A stretch of 64,000 nucleotides of DNA. Origin: Xenorhabdus nematophila ATCC 19061. Its GTDB lineage: Bacteria; Pseudomonadota; Gammaproteobacteria; Enterobacterales; Enterobacteriaceae. The stretch is taken from contig NC_014228.1 of the NCBI RefSeq assembly GCF_000252955.1, positions 3,876,701 through 3,940,700 on the forward strand, given 5' to 3'. The translations under genes and the position numbers were made by a program. Shown piece by piece: positions 7,903 through 19,430 of the stretch. Positions within the stretch are counted from its first letter, which is position 1. Every line of letters begins with the position of its first letter. The notes under the pieces were generated by a model. The model was not told the DNA's origin. It saw only the letters and a program-made list of their open reading frames with translations, and searched no databases.

Positions 7903-9699
7903 TTACGAAGCACGTTCGACCGCTTTTGACTGTTGTTGTGTTGAAAATTGTTGTGTTGAAGACTGCTGTGCTGAAGACTGAGACAGCGCCGCCATGACTT
8001 GCTGAGAAGGGCCAAACATCTTCATTTTTCCCTGTACCAACAGCAGTATTTTGTTTGTTTGCGAAAGCAATGAAGGCCGATGAGTAATGACAACGACTGT
8101 TTTACCTTGTTCCCGCAATTGCACAATTGCATGACTCAACGCTTTTTCACCCATATCATCCAGATTCGAGTTAGGTTCGTCCAAAACCACAAGCGATGGG
8201 TTGCCGTATAAAGCACGTGCCAGCCCGATCCTCTGCTTTTGCCCACCTGAAAGCCCCATACCACCAGCACCAATGATCGTGTCATATCCCTGTTCAAGAT
8301 TGAGTACCAGTTCATGAACGCCTGCTTTTTTCGCTGCTTCAATGACTTTTTCAGGTTCAATATCATTAAAGCGCGCAATGTTTTCTGCAATCGAGCCGCC
8401 AAACAGTTCAATGTCTTGTGGTAAATAGCCTATGAATGCACCCAATTCATCCTTGTTCCATTGGTAAATATCAGCATCATCAAGCCGTACCACACCTTCC
8501 TGCGTGGGCCAAATACCCACCAACAAACGAGCCAATGTGGATTTTCCCGACGCACTGGGGCCAATCACTCCCAATACATCACCAGAATTCAACGCAAAAC
8601 TGATATCCTGCAAGACATATTGGTTATTTGGCACTGCCCGGTTTTCCGGTGCTTGCATAACCTGTGTTTTACCGGGCGGCATTGCTGATATTTTATCCAG
8701 TGACAATGTCCCCTTGGGAGCAGGTAACGACATACCACTTTTACGCTCCGGCTGAGCTTGCAGTAGTTTGTCCAATCGCTGCCATGACAGACGGGCCGCA
8801 CTCCAGCTTTTCCATGCCTGAATCAACTGCTCAATCGGCGACAATGACCTTCCCATCAAAATAGAACCGGCAATCATCATTCCCGGGGTAATATGCCCCC
8901 CAAGTGCCAGCCAGCCCCCCAATCCCAGAATCAGCGATTGCAAAGCCATACGTACTGTTTTGGTCAATGCTGTGATGGATGCGGATCGTTCACTGGCAAT
9001 ATGCTGAAAATTGAGAAAACGCTCATGCAGCCCGAACCATCGATGACGTAATGCCGGCAGCATTCCAAGCGCTTCGATCACTTCGGCATTGCGCAGATTG
9101 GTACTGGCCAGATTGGCAGAGCGTAAAGAGAGATTGCTCGCTTCCGCTAAAGGTGCCTGAGATAGCCACTGGTTCAATATTGCCAATGAGATGAGAATGA
9201 TCGCCCCAACCAACGCCAACAATCCCAAATACGGGCTAAACAGAAAAATGACACAGAGATAGACAGGGAACCAAGGTGCATCAAAAAAGGCAAACAACGC
9301 ATTCCCTGTCAAAAACTGACGGATAGTTGCCAAGTCATTGAGCATCTGCCCGGCATCTGTTGAGCCACTTTTCAGGTTGGATTCATACGATGCAGTATAA
9401 ACCCGCTGGTTCAAGCACATATCAAACTGGCTACCAATGCGGATCACCACCATACTTCGGATATATTCCAACCCGCCCATAATGGCAAACATGCCAAGCG
9501 TAATCAGCGTCAACATCAGCAACGTCATTTCATTACTGGATGGCAATACCCGATCATATACTTGCAGCATATAAATAGAGGGAACCAGCATCAGCAGATT
9601 GATAAATGCTGTAAATAGGCCAACCGTCCAAAATACTTTGCTGCGTGCACGGATAACATCCGTGATTTCATCCTTCGGAAAGCGTAATTTCACAGCCAT
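7903..9699 (-). CDS. prtB: Type I secretion ABC transporter for PrtA
   Basis: This 598-residue inner-membrane exporter has an N-terminal six-helix transmembrane domain (about 20-300) and a nucleotide-binding domain with Walker A GPSASGKS (380-387), signature LSGGQ (483-487), Walker B VVLDEP (504-509) and the switch histidine in THRPS (H540). There is no C39 peptidase domain, as usual for exporters of RTX proteins that keep their C-terminal signal. It is the energy source and the specificity-determining part of the exporter. The last 25 residues are a low-complexity Gln/Ser/Thr tail coded by imperfect 15-base repeats, which is not typical of the family. Confidence 0.93.
   Translation of the reverse strand: MAVKLRFPKDEITDVIRARSKVFWTVGLFTAFINLLMLVPSIYMLQVYDRVLPSSNEMTLLMLTLITLGMFAIMGGLEYIRSMVVIRIGSQFDMCLNQRVYTASYESNLKSGSTDAGQMLNDLATIRQFLTGNALFAFFDAPWFPVYLCVIFLFSPYLGLLALVGAIILISLAILNQWLSQAPLAEASNLSLRSANLASTNLRNAEVIEALGMLPALRHRWFGLHERFLNFQHIASERSASITALTKTVRMALQSLILGLGGWLALGGHITPGMMIAGSILMGRSLSPIEQLIQAWKSWSAARLSWQRLDKLLQAQPERKSGMSLPAPKGTLSLDKISAMPPGKTQVMQAPENRAVPNNQYVLQDISFALNSGDVLGVIGPSASGKSTLARLLVGIWPTQEGVVRLDDADIYQWNKDELGAFIGYLPQDIELFGGSIAENIARFNDIEPEKVIEAAKKAGVHELVLNLEQGYDTIIGAGGMGLSGGQKQRIGLARALYGNPSLVVLDEPNSNLDDMGEKALSHAIVQLREQGKTVVVITHRPSLLSQTNKILLLVQGKMKMFGPSQQVMAALSQSSAQQSSTQQFSTQQQSKAVERAS
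7929..7983 (-). repeat. Imperfect 15-bp tandem repeat in the prtB 3' end
   Basis: Three imperfect copies of a unit close to TTGTTGTGTTGAAGA (plus-strand reading) encode the Gln/Ser/Thr-rich tail of PrtB. Units differ at two or three positions. The tract is in frame and adds about 20 residues after the ATPase domain. Confidence 0.7.
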
Positions 9700-9713
9700 C
9701 CCTTCATCATGTT

Positions 9714-10157
9714 TTATTTTGTTACTGCACCGGTAACACGACTAAAAGTCATAACCAGTTCCTGACCATCCACAACGTAGGCAACCCACCGTTCAGACTC
9801 ATGAGCAAAAAAAGCCAGACTATTGCCATCATCATCAGTTAATGCGATGCCATCAGGAGACGGATACCACCCTTCAACAGGCTGCCCAATCAACTCAGTC
9901 ACACAAGAATCACCTTTCACAGACCAGATTGAACCTTCAGGTAAACGGCTATCAGTCAATTCAATACTGCACAACTTATTCCCATCGGAGAGTTGCCATA
10001 ATCCTTTCAACTCATCGGCTGCTGGAAGTCTCAAGCTGCTAGCCATACATCCTCCTACAAAAAAGAGAGACAAAATTATCGATAAACTCAATTTCGGAAA
10101 AAGCGATAAAAGGGAATTAAAGAAAACAGGTAATAACCTTCGATATTTATAAAACAC
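9714..10157 (-). CDS. inh: Serralysin inhibitor (Inh family), possible lipoprotein
   Basis: The gene encodes a small periplasmic inhibitor of the co-transcribed metalloprotease, with the Inh core LKGLWQL near its start, paired cysteines and a C-terminal beta-barrel segment. Such inhibitors insert their N-terminal residues into the protease active site and guard the periplasm. The open frame reaches an ATG at 10187, but a perfect AGGAGG (10163-10168) sits six bases upstream of the GTG at 10155-10157, which I take as the true start (147 residues, MFYKYRRLLP). The signal segment ends in FFVGGC followed by MASS, which fits a lipobox and would anchor the inhibitor to a membrane. Soluble Inh proteins normally lack this. 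Confidence 0.85.
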   Translation of the reverse strand: MFYKYRRLLPVFFNSLLSLFPKLSLSIILSLFFVGGCMASSLRLPAADELKGLWQLSDGNKLCSIELTDSRLPEGSIWSVKGDSCVTELIGQPVEGWYPSPDGIALTDDDGNSLAFFAHESERWVAYVVDGQELVMTFSRVTGAVTK

Positions 10158-10230
10158 GGTTACCTCCTTTCTATAATACTGCCGCATACTTGGAGGTATA
10201 CGGCAGTATTTCGTTATTGTGATAATCTCA

Positions 10231-12041
<1,811 letters not shown>

Positions 12042-13139
12042 TCAATAATCTCGGTTAGGTGCATACACAGACCAAATGCGGCGAACATGTACCGTGATTT
12101 CCTCGCGATCGTGATACAAGTGTTTAGCCTGAATTTGAGCATTAACACCATTTTCTTTTAGTTGCTGTTCCATTTTCTGCAATATATGTGCAACTTCCTC
12201 ATAGCGCTTTTTCATCGGCAGCTTAAGGTTGAAAATTGTCTCACGACACCAGCTTTTTACTAACCAGTCCGTCATCAATTGTGCAACTTTGGCTGGTTTC
12301 TCAACCATGTCACAAACCAACCAATAAATGTTCTTCGCTGACGGTTCAAATTTGAAACCATCCGCACGATGATGCTTCACTTGACCTGTTTCCATCAAAC
12401 TCTCAGCCATCGTGCCATTATCCACCGCATGAACCAACATACTGCGTTTCACAAGCTGGTAAGTCCAACCGCCCGGACAAGCCCCCAGGTCTACCGCATG
12501 AAGGCCGCTGTCCAGACGCTCTTCCCACTCGTCATAAGGAATAAAGACATGAAAAGCCTCTTCAAGTTTCAATGTTGAGCGGCTTGGGGCATCTGACGGG
12601 AATTTCAGGCGAGGGATACCCATATAAAAACGGGAATTGTTATTACTGTAGGAATACCCTACGTAACAGCAACCCGGTGCAATGAAGAAGACATGGATCA
12701 CGGGACGGTTGGGATTTTCCTTTGTCAGCAAGAGTTTTTCCTGACGCATCGCGTTACGCAGCGGCACCGTAAACTTACGGCAGAATTTCATCAGCTCTTT
12801 GCTTTCATTGGTATCCGGTACTTCTACACGCAGCTCACCCGCCCGTTCAATCACACCCATCAGCATACCCATAATCGGCGTAATGCGATCTTCTTGCGGT
12901 AAATCTTTCAGCAGTTCCCCCACGACCAGCATTTGGCGGGCGAAAATCAACTCACTGAACGGAATTTCACGGATCAGACGATCTGCATCATCCACCTGAT
13001 AACACTCAAACAGCACATATCCGCTGTTTTCTTTCACACGGGCGAAACCGTAAATTTCTTTCTTACCCGCCTTATCGGTAATTTCTGCCGCACACTCTTT
13101 TTCAAAACCCGGACGGCAATATAAAGCTACTTTATTCAT
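12042..13139 (-). CDS. rlmM: 23S rRNA (cytidine-2498-2'-O)-methyltransferase RlmM
   Basis: The 365-residue protein matches RlmM (YgdE), which methylates C2498 in the peptidyl-transferase loop of 23S rRNA using S-adenosylmethionine. It has an N-terminal THUMP-like RNA-binding domain and a C-terminal Rossmann methyltransferase domain with the SAM-binding motif [13 protein letters not shown] and a catalytic Lys-Asp-Lys-Glu set (including [12 protein letters not shown] near the end). The start overlaps the ygdD stop by eight bases, so the two genes are coupled, as in E. coli. Confidence 0.96.
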   Translation of the reverse strand: MNKVALYCRPGFEKECAAEITDKAGKKEIYGFARVKENSGYVLFECYQVDDADRLIREIPFSELIFARQMLVVGELLKDLPQEDRITPIMGMLMGVIERAGELRVEVPDTNESKELMKFCRKFTVPLRNAMRQEKLLLTKENPNRPVIHVFFIAPGCCYVGYSYSNNNSRFYMGIPRLKFPSDAPSRSTLKLEEAFHVFIPYDEWEERLDSGLHAVDLGACPGGWTYQLVKRSMLVHAVDNGTMAESLMETGQVKHHRADGFKFEPSAKNIYWLVCDMVEKPAKVAQLMTDWLVKSWCRETIFNLKLPMKKRYEEVAHILQKMEQQLKENGVNAQIQAKHLYHDREEITVHVRRIWSVYAPNRDY

Positions 13140-13527
13140 GGCTAAGCGCCGATTTCCTTAGACGCAGAGCGCCAATTAATACACATAACCAACCAATGAG
13201 AAAACTGACCCCACCAATTGGTGTTAAATACACTAAAAATTTTAGCGGTAGAAAAGCCAGACAATAAAGACTGCCACTGAACAGCATTATTCCCACTAAG
13301 AAAAAAATGCCACTCCAGCCAAATTGAGCCACAGGCTGGCGCGTCGACAAAACGGCCAAAGCCATCATTGCAAGGGTATGCAGTCCCTGATATTGCAGAC
13401 CGGTATGAATCCATTCCATCTGACGTGATGTCAGAACTGGCGCCAGCATATGTGCCCCCATTGCGCCCAATGCCACATAGAAAAAACCACTGATACCAAC
13501 AAAAATAAGCATCGCTCTGCTACTCAT
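13132..13527 (-). CDS. ygdD: DUF423 inner-membrane protein YgdD
   Basis: A 131-residue DUF423 protein with four predicted membrane helices and the family words ALGAMGAH and [10 protein letters not shown]. No function is established for the family. The open frame begins with GTG at 13530, but the ATG at 13525-13527 (MSSRAMLIF) aligns with the E. coli start and has better spacing from GGAG. It lies between gcvA and rlmM exactly as in E. coli. Confidence 0.9.
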   Translation of the reverse strand: MSSRAMLIFVGISGFFYVALGAMGAHMLAPVLTSRQMEWIHTGLQYQGLHTLAMMALAVLSTRQPVAQFGWSGIFFLVGIMLFSGSLYCLAFLPLKFLVYLTPIGGVSFLIGWLCVLIGALRLRKSALSHE

Positions 13528-13548
13528 CACACAGCTCCTGATTCTCTG

Positions 13549-14481
13549 CTATTGGATATATTGAGTGATAAATCCTAATCTTTCCTGCTCAATCGCAGCT
13601 TGCGTCAGTATCCATTTCCGAAAAGCCGCAATTTTACCCAATTCTGCCTGATTATCGTGGCAAACCAAATAAAATGCGTTCTTGCTGACCAAAACATCAT
13701 TGAATGGGCAAACCAGACGGCCCGCATCAATTTCATTTTGCGCCATCACATTATTGGCAAGGGCAACTCCCTGACCATGCACAGCCGCCTGAATCACCAT
13801 GGAACTATGACTGAATATGGGTCCCTGATGAACATTGATTTGCTGCTGCATATCAAGCTGGCGGACATAGGCTTGCCAATCGCGCCGGGAAGAATCATGC
13901 AACAAAGTATGTCTGGCAAGATCCGAAGGCATTTTTAATGGGCGGTCTCCCGTCAACAATGAAGGAGAACAAACAGGCAACAGATATTCTGGGTAGAGAC
14001 GATCTGTCCTCATTCCCGGCCAGCTGCCCCGGCCATAAAAAATCGCCACATCAACATCATCAGCCAGTTTATCTTCCTCCCGATCCACGGCCTGAATTCT
14101 GACATCAATACCCGGAAAACTCTGATTGAAGCCAGAAAGCCGGGGAACCAGCCACTGAATGGCAAAACTGGGAGACAAACTCACGGTTAACGCTCCCTTA
14201 GCACTACGTGCCTGAAGTTTTCGGGTAGCGTCATTGATGGCAGTAAAGATTTCTTTGATATCGAGATAGTAACTCTGCCCATCTTCCGTCAGCAACAACG
14301 AACGATTACGGCGACGAAAAAGCTTCAATCCCAGAAAATCTTCCAGACTTTTCATCTGATGACTGACAGCGGCCTGAGTCACAAATAATTCTTCTGCCGC
14401 TTTAGTAAAACTTAAATGACGGGCAGCGGCATCAAAAACGCGTAACGCATTGAGTGGAGGCAAACGTTTGGACATGTTCAT
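13549..14481 (-). CDS. gcvA: LysR-type regulator GcvA of the glycine cleavage system
   Basis: A 310-residue LysR-family regulator nearly identical to GcvA across the N-terminal winged helix (LSFTKAAEELFVTQAAVSHQMKSLEDFLG, about 24-52) and the inducer domain. GcvA activates gcvTHP when glycine is plentiful and represses it with GcvR when glycine is scarce. It also activates the divergent sRNA gene gcvB, which lies just upstream here (14600-14797). A second ATG two codons downstream corresponds to the E. coli start, so the protein may be 308 residues. Confidence 0.96.
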   Translation of the reverse strand: MNMSKRLPPLNALRVFDAAARHLSFTKAAEELFVTQAAVSHQMKSLEDFLGLKLFRRRNRSLLLTEDGQSYYLDIKEIFTAINDATRKLQARSAKGALTVSLSPSFAIQWLVPRLSGFNQSFPGIDVRIQAVDREEDKLADDVDVAIFYGRGSWPGMRTDRLYPEYLLPVCSPSLLTGDRPLKMPSDLARHTLLHDSSRRDWQAYVRQLDMQQQINVHQGPIFSHSSMVIQAAVHGQGVALANNVMAQNEIDAGRLVCPFNDVLVSKNAFYLVCHDNQAELGKIAAFRKWILTQAAIEQERLGFITQYIQ

Positions 14482-14599
14482 TTCTTATATGGTGGTGACG
14501 ATACCGGTAACTCTTTTCGTTTAGGTATTAGTTTTTATAATCCGAATCATTATAATTTGTCCATTGATGATATACCAGCAAATCCCTATAGTGTGCGCA

Positions 14600-14797
14600 C
14601 TTCCTAAGCCGGAACGAAAAGTCTCTTTGTAGCGATACGCTGAAACTTTTGGCTTTGTGGTTGTGATGTTGTGTTTGCAAGTTGTCTGGGCCAACCAGAC
14701 TTTGTAGCTTAAGCTACTGTTTTTTTCACTTCCTGTACATTTACCCTGTCTGTCCATAGTGATTTTTTTAATGCACCGCAATTGCGGTGCTTTTTTT
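14600..14797 (+). ncRNA. gcvB: Small regulatory RNA GcvB
   Basis: The sequence matches the E. coli GcvB sRNA closely. The 5' block is ACTTCCTAAGCCGGAACG. The GU-rich R1 seed is TTGTGGTTGTGATGTTGTG. The R2/R3 segment reads CACTTCCTGTACATTTACCC and continues TGTCTGTCCATAGTG. A GC-rich terminator with a T-run ends it. GcvB is an Hfq-dependent repressor of many amino-acid and peptide transporter mRNAs. It is divergent from gcvA, as expected. Compared with my recollection of the E. coli RNA, the R1 region is about one TTGTTGTG unit shorter. Ends are set by homology and are accurate to a few bases. Confidence 0.95.
14773..14797 (+). terminator. GcvB Rho-independent terminator
   Basis: GCACCGCAATTGCGGTGC forms a near-perfect stem and is followed by seven T residues. 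This is the 3' end of GcvB and the Hfq-binding tail. Confidence 0.93.
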
Positions 14798-14879
14798 CTC
14801 AACTTTCCTGTAGAATCCTTCCCAACCTGGTTAAAGAAAAACTTATTATTTATCACACACGATTAACTTAACATCATCT

Positions 14880-16088
14880 ATGAAAGCCTTTGACTCAGAA
14901 AAATTCCGCCAGCAATTTCCTGCTTTGCAACAATCGACCACATTTCTGGATAGCGCCGCCACGGCATTAAAACCCGCCTGTATGATTGAGGCAACCGGGC
15001 ACTATTACCAAAATCATAGTGCTACAGTTCATCGAAGCCAGCATACTACTGCGCAAGCGATGACCGCCCGCTATGAACAAACTCGCTCACTGGTCGCGGA
15101 ATTAATCAATGCACCATTGCCTGAAGATATCGTCTGGACGAAGGGCACCACTGAGGCGATTAACCTGATCGCACAAAGCTACTTTCGCCCCCGCCTGAAT
15201 GCAGGTGATGAAATCATCGTCAGCGAACAGGAGCACCACGCCAACTTATTACCGTGGCTAATTCTGGCAGAACAGACCAAAGCCAAAATCGTCAAATGGC
15301 CGATTGGCAAACAACATCAACCAGAAATCACGACTCTCGCAGAATTACTGAACGAAAAAAGCCGGCTGGTTGCCATCAGCCAAATGTCGAACGTGACAGG
15401 TGCTACCGTGGATCTGGCTCAGGTCTCTGCACTCGCACATCAATATGATTGCCGGGTCGTCGTTGATGGTGCTCAAGGGATCGTTCATTCTCCCGTTGAC
15501 ATGCAGCAACTGGATATCGACTTTTACGCTTTCTCCGCCCATAAACTGTATGGGCCGAATGGAGTCGGTGTGCTGTACGCCAAAAGTGAATTGTTGAATG
15601 CAATGTCACCGTGGCACGGAGGTGGAAAAATGCTGACTCAGGTTTCATTCGAGGGCTTCACACCGGAATCCGTGCCTTATCGCTTTGAAGCGGGTACGCC
15701 CAATGTTGCAGGTGTCATTGGCTTTGCTGCAACGCTTGAATGGCTGAAAACCGTCGATATCCAGCTTGCTGAATCCCACGCCATTGACCTGACAGATTAC
15801 ACCGAGCAACAACTGAGTACCTTGCCGGGCTTTATCAGTTACCGCGCAACAGGCTCCACTCTTCTGGCTTTCAATATTGCAGGAATACACCACCATGATT
15901 TAGCAACCCTGCTTGCTGAACAGAACATTTCACTGCGTTCAGGGCAACACTGCGCCCAACCTTTGTTGGATGCTCTGGGGATCAACGGCTGCTTACGCGT
16001 TTCGTTCATGCCTTATAATAATTACCAAGATGCCGACAAACTGGTCAGTGCAGTGAAATTTGCGCTGTCTTTATTGAATGATGAATAA
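14880..16088 (+). CDS. csdA: Cysteine desulfurase CsdA
   Basis: A PLP-dependent class V aminotransferase-fold enzyme of 402 residues. It takes sulfur from cysteine, forming alanine and an enzyme persulfide, and passes it to CsdE. The PLP-binding lysine is in FSAHKLYGPNG, the nucleotide-like phosphate contacts include the EQEHHANLLPW segment, and the persulfide cysteine is C358 in SGQHCAQPLL, the same number as in E. coli CsdA. csdE follows 18 bases downstream in the same operon. The region just upstream is occupied by gcvB; the intervening ygdI of E. coli is absent. Confidence 0.96.
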   Translation: MKAFDSEKFRQQFPALQQSTTFLDSAATALKPACMIEATGHYYQNHSATVHRSQHTTAQAMTARYEQTRSLVAELINAPLPEDIVWTKGTTEAINLIAQSYFRPRLNAGDEIIVSEQEHHANLLPWLILAEQTKAKIVKWPIGKQHQPEITTLAELLNEKSRLVAISQMSNVTGATVDLAQVSALAHQYDCRVVVDGAQGIVHSPVDMQQLDIDFYAFSAHKLYGPNGVGVLYAKSELLNAMSPWHGGGKMLTQVSFEGFTPESVPYRFEAGTPNVAGVIGFAATLEWLKTVDIQLAESHAIDLTDYTEQQLSTLPGFISYRATGSTLLAFNIAGIHHHDLATLLAEQNISLRSGQHCAQPLLDALGINGCLRVSFMPYNNYQDADKLVSAVKFALSLLNDE

Positions 16089-16106
16089 CAACAAGATACA
16101 TAACCA

Positions 16107-16565
16107 ATGACACCACTTCCCGATACCATCCTTGCTCCGCATCCGTTCGGAACAGACATTACGGAGCAACAACTGATTGAAAACTTCCAGCATTGTAACT
16201 TGTGGGAAGATCGCTACCGGCAGCTAATCATGCTCGCCAGAAAATTGCCGTCTTTACCAGATAAATTAAAACAGCAACAGATTGAAATATCCGGCTGTGA
16301 AAATCGTGTCTGGCTGGGGCATCAATTACGCCCTGACGGTCATCTGCATTTTTACGGTGATAGCGAAGGCCGTATCGTCAAAGGATTATTGGCCGTTATT
16401 CTGACAGCCGTGGAAGGCAAAGCGCCAGAGCAGATTTTACAAACACCTTTAACGGAATTATTCCAGCAACTCGGCCTTGCACAGCAATTGAGTGGCTCAC
16501 GGCTCAACGGTGTACAATCCCTGATCAATACCATTCAGGACATTGCCCGTACTTCTGTGCAATAG
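16107..16565 (+). CDS. csdE: Sulfur acceptor protein CsdE
   Basis: A 152-residue SufE-family protein that accepts sulfur from CsdA and hands it to downstream partners, in E. coli including TcdA. The acceptor cysteine is C64 in EISGCENRVWLG, matching C61 in E. coli. The family hallmark segments EDRYRQLI and GDSEGRIVKGLLA are present. It is the second gene of csdA-csdE and ends five bases from the convergent tcdA stop, so no terminator fits between them. Confidence 0.95.
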   Translation: MTPLPDTILAPHPFGTDITEQQLIENFQHCNLWEDRYRQLIMLARKLPSLPDKLKQQQIEISGCENRVWLGHQLRPDGHLHFYGDSEGRIVKGLLAVILTAVEGKAPEQILQTPLTELFQQLGLAQQLSGSRLNGVQSLINTIQDIARTSVQ

Positions 16566-16570
16566 CAACT

Positions 16571-17383
16571 TTACCGCGTATTTTCCCGCTCAGCTTTTGC
16601 CACCATCTTTTTCAGGGCGTGGGAAACCGCCACAAAACCAAAGGTTGCTGTAACCATCGTTGCGGCACCAAAACCAGAAGCACAATCCATCCGTTTCGAA
16701 CCTTCCGCTGTGCTTTTCGCCGCACAGACTGTACCATCAGCCTGGGGGTAAACCAGTTGCTCTGTTGAAAAAACACAATCAATACCTAATTTTCCCTTAC
16801 CATTTTTCGCTACACGGTAGTCAGATTTTAAACGCTCTTTCAATTTAGCGGCCAGCGGATCTTGTACCGTTTTCGCCAAATCCACCACCTGAATTTGGGT
16901 CGGATCAAGCTGCCCGCCTGCTCCACCCGTTGTCACAACAGGGATCTTGTAACGGCGGCAATAAGCCAACAGCGCCGCTTTTGGCCGGATGCTGTCAATG
17001 GCATCAATGACATAACTAAATTCCGCAGACATCAATTCAGCGACATTATCAGGCGTCACAAAATCATCAATGCAGGTTACCTGACACTCGGGATTAATCG
17101 CCCGTATCCGCTCAGCAATCACCTCAGTTTTTGGCAATCCAACATTTTGTACCAATGTATGAAGCTGGCGATTGGTATTGGTAATACACACATCATCCAT
17201 ATCAATCAGCGTGATGGCACCGATGCCTGTTCGAGCCAGCGCTTCTGCTGCCCATGAACCGACACCACCAATTCCGACCACACAAACATGTGAACGGGCA
17301 AATAATGAAAGCGCTTTCTGGCCATATAGCCGGGCCGTACCCGCGAAACGTTGAAGATAAGCATCAGAGAGAGAAACTTGCAT
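16571..17383 (-). CDS. tcdA: tRNA threonylcarbamoyladenosine dehydratase TcdA
   Basis: An E1-like (ThiF/MoeB fold) enzyme that uses ATP to cyclise N6-threonylcarbamoyladenosine at position 37 of ANN-decoding tRNAs into ct6A. The nucleotide-binding motif is VVGIGGVGSWAAEALARTG, with DMDDVCITNTNRQ after it. A conserved catalytic cysteine region (IDCVFSTE) and MDCASGFGAATMVTATFG near the end are typical of CsdL/TcdA. The frame opens with GTG at 17407, but the ATG at 17381-17383 (MQVSLSDAYLQRFAGTARLYG) matches the family start. Its partners csdA and csdE lie next to it on the other strand. Confidence 0.95.
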   Translation of the reverse strand: MQVSLSDAYLQRFAGTARLYGQKALSLFARSHVCVVGIGGVGSWAAEALARTGIGAITLIDMDDVCITNTNRQLHTLVQNVGLPKTEVIAERIRAINPECQVTCIDDFVTPDNVAELMSAEFSYVIDAIDSIRPKAALLAYCRRYKIPVVTTGGAGGQLDPTQIQVVDLAKTVQDPLAAKLKERLKSDYRVAKNGKGKLGIDCVFSTEQLVYPQADGTVCAAKSTAEGSKRMDCASGFGAATMVTATFGFVAVSHALKKMVAKAERENTR

Positions 17384-17454
17384 CACTGGATAAATCCTGA
17401 ATAACACCTGTCTTTATCAAGATAGGTTATCGATTAATTGAATTAGGGAGGATC

Positions 17455-18549
17455 TTACTGGTTTGCCGCTAAAAAACCAGATGATGCTTTCTTCAATACC
17501 CAAACCCGACCATAGTGATTATAAAAACCGGCCATTTCGCCCGCTTTATCACCAACACCGTGGTAAATATCAAAATGATTCCCTTTGATCGCTCCCCCGA
17601 CGTCCAGTGCAACCATCAGGCGCATCCGGTACTGTCCGGTAAATTTACCCGCATTGTCCAGTACAGGTACTTCTGCCAACAACGCAGTTCCGGGTGGAAT
17701 CAACGATCTATCTGATGCCACTGAGGCTTCCGCCACAAGAGGCACCACACTGGCTCCTCTCACAAAGGTATAAGGTTCCGGTTTGAAGAAGACAAACGAA
17801 GGGTTTTGTTCCAGTAATTCTCTGACGTCAGCCTCGCTATGCCGTTCTGCCCACTGGCGAATGGCTTTCATTGACATGTCTTTACTGGATACTTCCCCGC
17901 GGTCGATCAATACTTTGCCAATGCTACGGTACGCATGTCCATTTTTTCCCCCGTAACCAAAAAAAGTTAATGGCCGCCCGTCACCAAAATCGACATAACC
18001 ACTTCCTTGTACTTCCATCATAAAATTATCCATCTGGGAATTGCTGTATCCGATGATATATTTTTTGTTCAGAACCCCATTGTATATTGCTGCGCGGTTT
18101 GGAAACCCGAAACGGGATTTAGGCGGCATATTGTAGAGTGGATATTTGAATTCCCCCTGTTTTATATACCGCGCCTGCAAAACGGGCGTGTAATATCCCG
18201 TGAATTTCACGTTACCGTAATTATCCTGCCCTTCCATTTGATAGGCCGATAAATCAAATTCATTTAAATCACGGGTATCGCCACCAGACAGCATCCAATT
18301 CTTTATCGCATCAAATGTTTCGCGGTGACGGCTATAAAGGCGGGGAGAAGATTCGCTGATAAATTTAACCTGAGTTGCAAAATCTCTGGCATTCACTGGC
18401 CTCCCCTGCGCATTGGGCATATTAACCAAATGGAACTCTTGGGTTATTCGGCCATCTTTATATTGTTGTGCTTGATCGGTCGGTCGATGACACCCCGATA
18501 ATAACGAAATGACAAATCCACATATAAGATATTTGCCCCAGAATTTCAT
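17455..18549 (-). CDS. mltA: Membrane-bound lytic murein transglycosylase A
   Basis: The 364-residue lipoprotein begins with a signal peptide ending in a lipobox (SLLSGC, Cys about 20). It is therefore anchored to the outer membrane. MltA cleaves the glycan strands of peptidoglycan between MurNAc and GlcNAc, forming 1,6-anhydroMurNAc, and has a double-psi beta-barrel core. The conserved catalytic-region words GYGGKNGHAYRSIGKVLID and ALDVGGAIKGNHFDIYHGVG are present; the second contains the catalytic aspartate. It precedes the initiator tRNA cluster, as in E. coli. Confidence 0.94.
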   Translation of the reverse strand: MKFWGKYLICGFVISLLSGCHRPTDQAQQYKDGRITQEFHLVNMPNAQGRPVNARDFATQVKFISESSPRLYSRHRETFDAIKNWMLSGGDTRDLNEFDLSAYQMEGQDNYGNVKFTGYYTPVLQARYIKQGEFKYPLYNMPPKSRFGFPNRAAIYNGVLNKKYIIGYSNSQMDNFMMEVQGSGYVDFGDGRPLTFFGYGGKNGHAYRSIGKVLIDRGEVSSKDMSMKAIRQWAERHSEADVRELLEQNPSFVFFKPEPYTFVRGASVVPLVAEASVASDRSLIPPGTALLAEVPVLDNAGKFTGQYRMRLMVALDVGGAIKGNHFDIYHGVGDKAGEMAGFYNHYGRVWVLKKASSGFLAANQ

Positions 18550-18731
18550 ATTGATGCCTTATCTCCAACCATCACGATCCGACGACGAACAATATCAAAC
18601 GTTGATAAATAATAAAATGTAGTTAGAAAAAAATAGACTATCATCCTTCAGACGGATTGAACAAAAACAAAGCAACGAGACTAATGTTTAGCCAAAAGAC
18701 AAACAAATTCAGTAAATACCAATAAAAAAAC

Positions 18732-18759
18732 TTGCAATGGCGCGGTTCGGGAGTATAGT
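18732..18759 (+). promoter_or_regulatory. Probable promoter of the initiator tRNA cluster
   Basis: A TTGCAA -35 (18732-18737) and TATAGT -10 (18754-18759) are separated by 16 bases. A short discriminator and the first tRNA at 18774 follow, which is the layout of stable-RNA promoters. No tRNA promoter was recognised in front of the second and third copies. Confidence 0.65.
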
Positions 18760-18773
18760 GTGCCGACATCAGA

Positions 18774-18850
<77 letters not shown>

Positions 18851-18978
18851 ATTCTATACAGTGTTATCATGAATAAAGTGCAACACGTAGGTATAGAAAG
18901 TAAAAAATCTGACAAAAAAAGAATGTTATTATTCAGTGTTTGCTGACTATTGAAAATCAAAGTTTGCAAATAGACGGA

Positions 18979-19055
<77 letters not shown>

Positions 19056-19166
19056 ATTCTGAACAATGTTATCATTCGATATTTGCGCTGATTGTTAATA
19101 GCCATTTGTTAATAACCATTTGTTAATAACAAACACAATTAATAGTCAAACTTGCAGATAAACGGA

Positions 19167-19243
<77 letters not shown>

Positions 19244-19430
19244 ACTTTCCCCTTATTCCCATCCTCTTTTATCTGAATGCCTTCAAAATTAGAACCTGTT
19301 TTTACCTCTTATTTATCACCTGGATAAGTATCCCAATAAACGCAGCCAAGATTCATTTAAAAATACGATCTTACTTGTGGAACAGCTTTGTGGAATAGTT
19401 TTGTCATTATATTGATTTAAGGCGGATATT

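Noticed and set aside
14521..14856. 111-codon open frame antisense to gcvB
   Set aside because: It lies over the conserved GcvB sRNA and its terminator and shows no protein similarity.
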